A stretch of 39,481 bases of DNA. It comes from Syntrophaceae bacterium (lineage in GTDB: Bacteria > Desulfobacterota > Desulfomonilia > Desulfomonilales > Desulfomonilaceae). The notes under the pieces were generated by a model. The model had not been told where the DNA came from. It worked only from the letters and a program-made list of their open reading frames with translations, and did no database searches. How positions within the stretch are numbered: position 1 is the first letter of the stretch; the number at the start of each line of letters is the position of its first letter. Both the position numbers and the translations under genes were made by a program. Of the stretch, positions 35,478 through 39,481 are shown piece by piece. The stretch spans positions 1-39,481 of the forward strand of contig JARLHM010000098.1 of assembly GCA_031292235.1 (NCBI GenBank). Direction: 5' to 3'.

Positions 35478-36186
35478 CTGCAACGCTTCCCAGGTATGCC
35501 TGTTTAACCCTTGGATCTTTCAGGAGTTCAGTTCCACGCCCCTCAAGAGAAATCGTTCCATTTTCGATTAAGAAAGCATAATCCGCTATTTTGAGCGCAA
35601 GGTTCGCGTTCTGTTCAATCAGAAAAATGGTTACACCTTCTTCTCTAATCTTTTCGATGATCCTAAATACATCCGCTACAATCATTGGGGCGAGCCCTAA
35701 TGACGGTTCATCCATCATGAGCAAACGTGGTTGCGACATGATGGCCCTTCCGATGGCCAGCATCTGTTGTTCACCCCCGGATAAAGTGCCGGCAAACTGT
35801 TGAGTTTTTGAAACAAGGATTGGAAACATGTCATAAACTTGGTCAAACAATTTTGTTAACTTGGTTTTCTCTCGAGTGTAATATGCCCCCATTAGCAGAT
35901 TCTCGCGAATTGTCAGGTTTGCGAAGACTTTTCGTCCTTCCGGGATGTGCACAAGACCAAGTCGCTGTATTTTATGCGGAGCCAACCCGTTTATTGTTTT
36001 GCCATCAAATAGTATAGTGCCTGACTTTGTTGTTATGAGGCCTGATATGGCCCGCACGGTCGTACTCTTGCCCGCCCCATTTGAGCCCAACAAAGAAACG
36101 ATCTCTTTTGCGCCCACACGTAAGGAAACACCTTTTAGCGCCCTGATACCTCCATAGCTCACATGCAGGTCTTCAATTTGCAGCAT
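35473..36186 (-). CDS. livF: Branched-chain amino acid ABC transporter ATPase LivF
   Basis: LivF is one of two cytoplasmic ATPases powering uptake of leucine, isoleucine and valine (or related compounds). The 237 residues contain the Walker A loop GSNGAGKSTTVRAI, the ABC signature LSGGEQQMLAIGRA, Walker B LLMMDEPSLGLAP and the switch region FLIEQNANLALKIADYAFL. EGRKVFANLTIRENL is characteristic of the LivF subgroup. I chose the ATG at 36186, with AGG five bases upstream, overlapping livG; an in-frame GTG at 36192 is possible. A terminator follows downstream, so it is the last gene of the operon. Confidence 0.96.
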   Translation of the reverse strand: MLQIEDLHVSYGGIRALKGVSLRVGAKEIVSLLGSNGAGKSTTVRAISGLITTKSGTILFDGKTINGLAPHKIQRLGLVHIPEGRKVFANLTIRENLLMGAYYTREKTKLTKLFDQVYDMFPILVSKTQQFAGTLSGGEQQMLAIGRAIMSQPRLLMMDEPSLGLAPMIVADVFRIIEKIREEGVTIFLIEQNANLALKIADYAFLIENGTISLEGRGTELLKDPRVKQAYLGSVAE

Positions 36187-36970
36187 GGTCACCTGTTACC
36201 ACGCCAAAATCCGTACCAAGGTATGCCGCTATGACGTCTTTGTTGTTCCTGACTTGAGTGGGAATTCCCCAAGCTATCGGGACCCCGTGATCAATTACTC
36301 TTATCCTATCACAAACCCCCATCACAAAACTCATGTCATGATCGATCAAACCTATGCCAATAGAAAGACTATCTCTCAGCCTCAAAATAAAATCCGCAAA
36401 TTCTCTGGTTTCCGTTGGATTCATACCTGCAACCGGTTCATCAAGTAAGAGTAATTTTGGCTCAAGGGCCAATGCACGCGCGATTTCGAGTTTTCTTTGG
36501 CTCCCATAAGGAAGAGAACTCGCACGTTCCGCTGCTAGTTCTTTTAAATTCATCAATTCCAGTAGCTCAAAGGCCTTAGACCTGATTCTTGACTCATCCC
36601 GGGAAAATCTTCCCAAACCAAGTATCGCCTCCAAGAAAGAATAGGAGATCGATGAATGGGCCGCTATCATGACGTTTTCAATTACCGATAGGTCCTCATA
36701 GAGTTTAATATTCTGAAATGTCCTTGCTATTCCATTGCGAGCTATCCTTGAAGGAGACCACCCCGTAATGTCGCGACCACAAAAGAAAATTGACCCGGAG
36801 CTTCGTTTTATTCGTCCTGTAACCACATTAAAGGCCGTAGTTTTCCCCGCGCCGTTCGGGCCGATCAATCCTATGATCTCTCCGCCGGCTATTTCTAGAC
36901 TTAGTTTATTAAGTGCTAGAACTCCACCAAACAATACGGATAGATTTCGGACGTCAAGTAAAAGAGCCAT
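36173..36970 (-). CDS. livG: Branched-chain amino acid ABC transporter ATPase LivG
   Basis: LivG is the second ATPase of the transporter and partner of LivF. The 265 residues contain Walker A GPNGAGKTTAFNVVTG, the LivG-type segment GIARTFQNIKLYEDLSVIENV, the signature ASSLPYGSQRKLEIARAL, Walker B LLLLDEPVAGMNP and the His-loop segment IGLIDHDMSFVMGVCDRI. The C-terminal AAYLGT is typical. It begins seven bases after livM and overlaps livF. Confidence 0.96.
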   Translation of the reverse strand: MALLLDVRNLSVLFGGVLALNKLSLEIAGGEIIGLIGPNGAGKTTAFNVVTGRIKRSSGSIFFCGRDITGWSPSRIARNGIARTFQNIKLYEDLSVIENVMIAAHSSISYSFLEAILGLGRFSRDESRIRSKAFELLELMNLKELAAERASSLPYGSQRKLEIARALALEPKLLLLDEPVAGMNPTETREFADFILRLRDSLSIGIGLIDHDMSFVMGVCDRIRVIDHGVPIAWGIPTQVRNNKDVIAAYLGTDFGVVTGDHAAN

Positions 36971-36977
36971 AGCGCTT

Positions 36978-38069
36978 TCAAACCTTCAACGCCGGAATTT
37001 TTCGTCTGAACCACTGTAACAGACCTTCCCAAGTGAATTCAGACCTTCCCATTATTCCGGTTCTTGCGAACAACATCACGAGAATTAGAATCACGGAGAA
37101 CAGAATCATTCTCATTCCAGGGATCCCTTCATATTGGAACCCAAAAAAATTTGAAGGCTCTTCAAAAACACGAAGCGCCTCGTTGCCCCATGTTATCAAA
37201 ACAGCGGCTATGACAGAACCGGTCGTACTCCCCAATCCCCCTATAACAACTATGATAAGTAGGTTGAATGTAAACATAAACGTAAATAGGGATGGAGAAA
37301 TAGTCGTAATCAGATGCGCCAGCAATCCTCCAGCTACCCCTTGAAAAAAGGCGCTGAAGGCAAAAGCGAAAGTCTTGATCCTTAAGGCGTTTATACCCAT
37401 TGCCTCGGCGGCGATCTCATCTTCACGAACCGCTTTCATTGCCCTGCCATAAGATGAATTTATCAACCGGACAGTGCAAAAGATCGTAAAAATACAAACC
37501 CCCCATGCCCACCACAAATTCGTATATGGATATAGTCCTTTCAATCCCAGGGAACCGTTTGTAATGGAAAGAAAGTTGTTCGCAAGGACCTGAATCACCT
37601 CTCCGAAACCAAGAGTAACAATAGCAAGATAGTCTCCCCGAACTCGAAATACGGGGGTAGCCATCATCACGGCTACAAGAGCCGTCGCGATCCCCGCAAG
37701 CAACAAAGAAATGGCGAAAGGGAAAGATATCACCGATAAAGGCCATAACATCGGCTCAATTATAAAGGAACGCAATTTTTCTTCTTGTGATAGCGTAAAT
37801 ATTGCGCTTGTATATGCTCCAATGGCGAGAAAAGCGTTTGGAGCCAATGAAAATTGACCCATAACTCCATTGATCAAATTGTAACTTACCGCGAGTGTAA
37901 TGAATATGGCAATATTTTCAAGTATGCGGACTGTATAGGAATCAAAATTTCGGTCTGCGTAAAACAAAAAGGCCAAAAGGATTATTACACTAAACACCGT
38001 GAGAGTTCTGTCACGATGCGTCGTCACCTTGAAAAGCCCTTCCGTGAATTTCCTATTCGGTCCCAACAT
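36978..38069 (-). CDS. livM: Branched-chain amino acid ABC transporter permease LivM
   Basis: LivM is an inner-membrane permease subunit of 363 residues with about ten hydrophobic segments. The LivM signatures GQFSLAPNAFLAIGAYTSA, RVRGDYLAIVTLGFGEVIQV, SSYGRAMKAVREDEIAAEAMG and VVIGGLGSTTGSVIAA are all visible. It pairs with LivH to form the membrane channel. Its ATG follows the livH stop by three bases. Confidence 0.95.
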   Translation of the reverse strand: MLGPNRKFTEGLFKVTTHRDRTLTVFSVIILLAFLFYADRNFDSYTVRILENIAIFITLAVSYNLINGVMGQFSLAPNAFLAIGAYTSAIFTLSQEEKLRSFIIEPMLWPLSVISFPFAISLLLAGIATALVAVMMATPVFRVRGDYLAIVTLGFGEVIQVLANNFLSITNGSLGLKGLYPYTNLWWAWGVCIFTIFCTVRLINSSYGRAMKAVREDEIAAEAMGINALRIKTFAFAFSAFFQGVAGGLLAHLITTISPSLFTFMFTFNLLIIVVIGGLGSTTGSVIAAVLITWGNEALRVFEEPSNFFGFQYEGIPGMRMILFSVILILVMLFARTGIMGRSEFTWEGLLQWFRRKIPALKV

Positions 38070-38072
38070 ATC

Positions 38073-38981
38073 CTAATCCGGAAGACGTTCACCCAGAATC
38101 CCCGTAGGACGGGTCAGCAGAATAATGATCATCAAGAAAAAAGCTATAGCGTCGCGATAACCTGACCAATCCGGTTCAACCGCTACGATGAGTACTTCAG
38201 CCAAACCTAGAATCAGACCACCCAAAGCCGCGCCTGTAATATTTCCAATGCCGCCTAGGACAGCAGCCACAAAGGCTTTCAACCCGGGAATGACCCCCAT
38301 GAATGGCTCTACGGCTGGGTATTTCATACACCACATGATGCCACCGGCCGCGGCAAGAGACGATCCGAGAGCAAAAGTGAAAGATATCACGCGGTCCTTG
38401 TCAATCCCCATAAGCATTACGGTTTCCATATCCCTGGACAACGCTCTCATCGCAATGCCTATGCGGGTCTTTTTAACCACCAGCACACACAGAACAAGTA
38501 ACACTGATGTGATTATAAAGATCCAAATCGATAAAGCTGGAATATTTATGGTCCCAACAACAATAGAACCAGAGAAAAGACTCGGCATTGGAAATGATTT
38601 CGGTCTTCCTCCAATTAATACGAGGCCAAGGTTTTCCAATAAAAATGACACCCCTATAGCAGTTATGAGAGCGTTAATCCGAGGGCTTTTTCGGATTGGC
38701 TTGTAAGCGCCCCGGTCTATCAAAATACCTAGTAATGCGGTAAGCAGAACAGAACCGATGAACGAAACGGGCCATGGCAGTCCAAAAATGGCAATCCCGA
38801 AAAACGCCATGTAAGCTGAAACCATTAAGAGATCACCATGTGCAAAATTTATTAAACGCAAAACCCCGTATACCATGGTGTAGCCGATGGCTAAAAGCCC
38901 ATATAAGCACCCCAGAGTCAGTCCGTAAACCAGTTGTTGAAGAGCGAAACTGTAATCCAATGATGGAACCTGCTCCTTCAC
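38073..38981 (-). CDS. livH: Branched-chain amino acid ABC transporter permease LivH
   Basis: LivH is an inner-membrane permease of 302 residues with about eight hydrophobic segments. Signatures include YGLTLGCLYGLLAIGYTMVYG, LRLINFAHGDLLMVSAYMA, a cytoplasmic coupling segment IGIAMRALSRDMETVMLMGI with the usual RA...D pattern, and FVAAVLGGIGNITGAALGG. The start codon is GTG at 38981 with GGTGA upstream. It lies 154 bases after livK, a gap with stem-loops. Confidence 0.95.
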   Translation of the reverse strand: MKEQVPSLDYSFALQQLVYGLTLGCLYGLLAIGYTMVYGVLRLINFAHGDLLMVSAYMAFFGIAIFGLPWPVSFIGSVLLTALLGILIDRGAYKPIRKSPRINALITAIGVSFLLENLGLVLIGGRPKSFPMPSLFSGSIVVGTINIPALSIWIFIITSVLLVLCVLVVKKTRIGIAMRALSRDMETVMLMGIDKDRVISFTFALGSSLAAAGGIMWCMKYPAVEPFMGVIPGLKAFVAAVLGGIGNITGAALGGLILGLAEVLIVAVEPDWSGYRDAIAFFLMIIILLTRPTGILGERLPD

Positions 38982-39010
38982 AGGTACTTCACCCTAGATC
39001 TAACGATATA

Positions 39011-39047
39011 GGGGCACGAGGAACCGGAAGCCCCCAAAAGCGTCCGG
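39011..39047 (-). other. Overlapping stem-loops between livK and livH
   Basis: Two mutually exclusive stems are visible: GGGGC (39011-39015) with GCCCC (39030-39034), and CCGGA (39024-39028) with TCCGG (39043-39047). Neither is followed by a T tract on the minus strand. Such intercistronic hairpins often help keep the binding-protein mRNA more abundant than the permease mRNA; that role is inference here. Confidence 0.4.
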
Positions 39048-39135
39048 ATCCATGGGTTTCACGATGTCTATTACTTCTAAAGAGCTAATTTGATAGTTGA
39101 TATTTTGAAAAGTCCAGAATCTAAACAATTTTCAA

Positions 39136-39481
39136 TCATGGCATAATCGTAGTCACATAAACAAACTTGCCATCCTTTACCTTATTCACGATCATAGGTT
39201 TGATCGCGTTTCCGTCCGGTTTAATAGTGATCTTACCTGTCAATCCTTCAAAATCCTTGGTTGAGCTTATGGCGTCCCGGATCTTCACGGGATCGCTTGA
39301 TCCGGCTCTTTTAATTGCGTCTAAAATTATGAAATAGGCGTCCGCAGATTGTGCGGTATACGAATCGAGTTCTTTCCCAACATCTTTCTTAAAAAGCTCG
39401 TAAAACTTCTTTCCCATAGGAGTGCTGATTGTATCCGCATGAAAATGGGCCGTAAAATATATGCCTTCAACAGCCTTACCA
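39136..39481 (-). CDS. livK: Branched-chain amino acid-binding protein LivK, C-terminal part
   Basis: Only the last 115 codons are in the window; the frame enters at the edge without a start. The visible part includes GIYFTAHFHADTISTPMGKK, SYTAQSADAYFIILDAIKRA and FEGLTGKITIKPDGNAIKPM, and it ends VTTIMP. This is the usual C-terminal lobe of LivJ/LivK-type periplasmic-binding proteins (type I fold), with the ExLTGxI motif after a conserved AYD/SAD segment. The signal peptide lies beyond the window. Its position upstream of livHMGF shows it is the operon's own binding protein. Substrate could be Leu/Ile/Val or a related compound such as an amide. Confidence 0.93.
   Translation of the reverse strand, partial: GKAVEGIYFTAHFHADTISTPMGKKFYELFKKDVGKELDSYTAQSADAYFIILDAIKRAGSSDPVKIRDAISSTKDFEGLTGKITIKPDGNAIKPMIVNKVKDGKFVYVTTIMP

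Noticed and set aside
38188-38706. 172-codon open frame antisense to livH
   Set aside because: It lies fully inside a well-supported LivH gene; its composition is a mirror of the membrane codons and it resembles no family.

Overview
The window is chromosomal DNA of moderate GC from a Gram-negative bacterium, most likely a Desulfobacterota (former Deltaproteobacteria) member. That placement rests on gene content and order: a compact dcw cluster with a PASTA-tailed FtsI and a meso-DAP type MurE, a miaA-hfq pair, a grpE-dnaK pair, an alaC/hom/thrC/phosphoglycerate-mutase-like cluster and a complete LIV-type ABC transporter. It is inference; no 16S gene is present.

Positions 1-16839 (minus strand) hold the division and cell-wall cluster in transcription order rsmH, ftsL, ftsI, murE, murF, mraY, ftsW, murG, murC, murB, ftsQ, ftsA, ftsZ, then a radical SAM gene cut by the window edge. 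Most junctions overlap or are a few bases apart, so one coupled operon is likely, driven by a near-consensus promoter at 17025-17053. murD, which usually lies between mraY and ftsW, is missing and its place is an 88-base gap. mraZ and ddl are also not here.

Positions 17178-23870 are a mixed housekeeping stretch. It has tRNA-Leu(GAG) with its own promoter and terminator, and exonuclease III on the plus strand. The minus-strand operon prmA-miaA-hfq follows, with an Hfq whose distal face looks altered. Next come a small exported protein of unknown function and the plus-strand pair mtnA and nicotinate phosphoribosyltransferase.

Positions 23871-34391 (plus strand) carry grpE-dnaK, closed by a strong terminator, then a DUF1015 protein, a TrmN6-like methyltransferase, an AlaC-like aminotransferase, homoserine dehydrogenase, threonine synthase and an ApgM-like protein. 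No GHMP-type thrB is present, and the ApgM-like protein probably supplies the homoserine kinase step. A 38-codon remnant resembling the start of a sterol desaturase gene follows.

Positions 34398-39481 (minus strand) hold signal peptidase I and the branched-chain amino acid transporter operon livK(partial)-livH-livM-livG-livF, ending in a G-rich structured terminator. I see no mobile element, CRISPR array or prophage.
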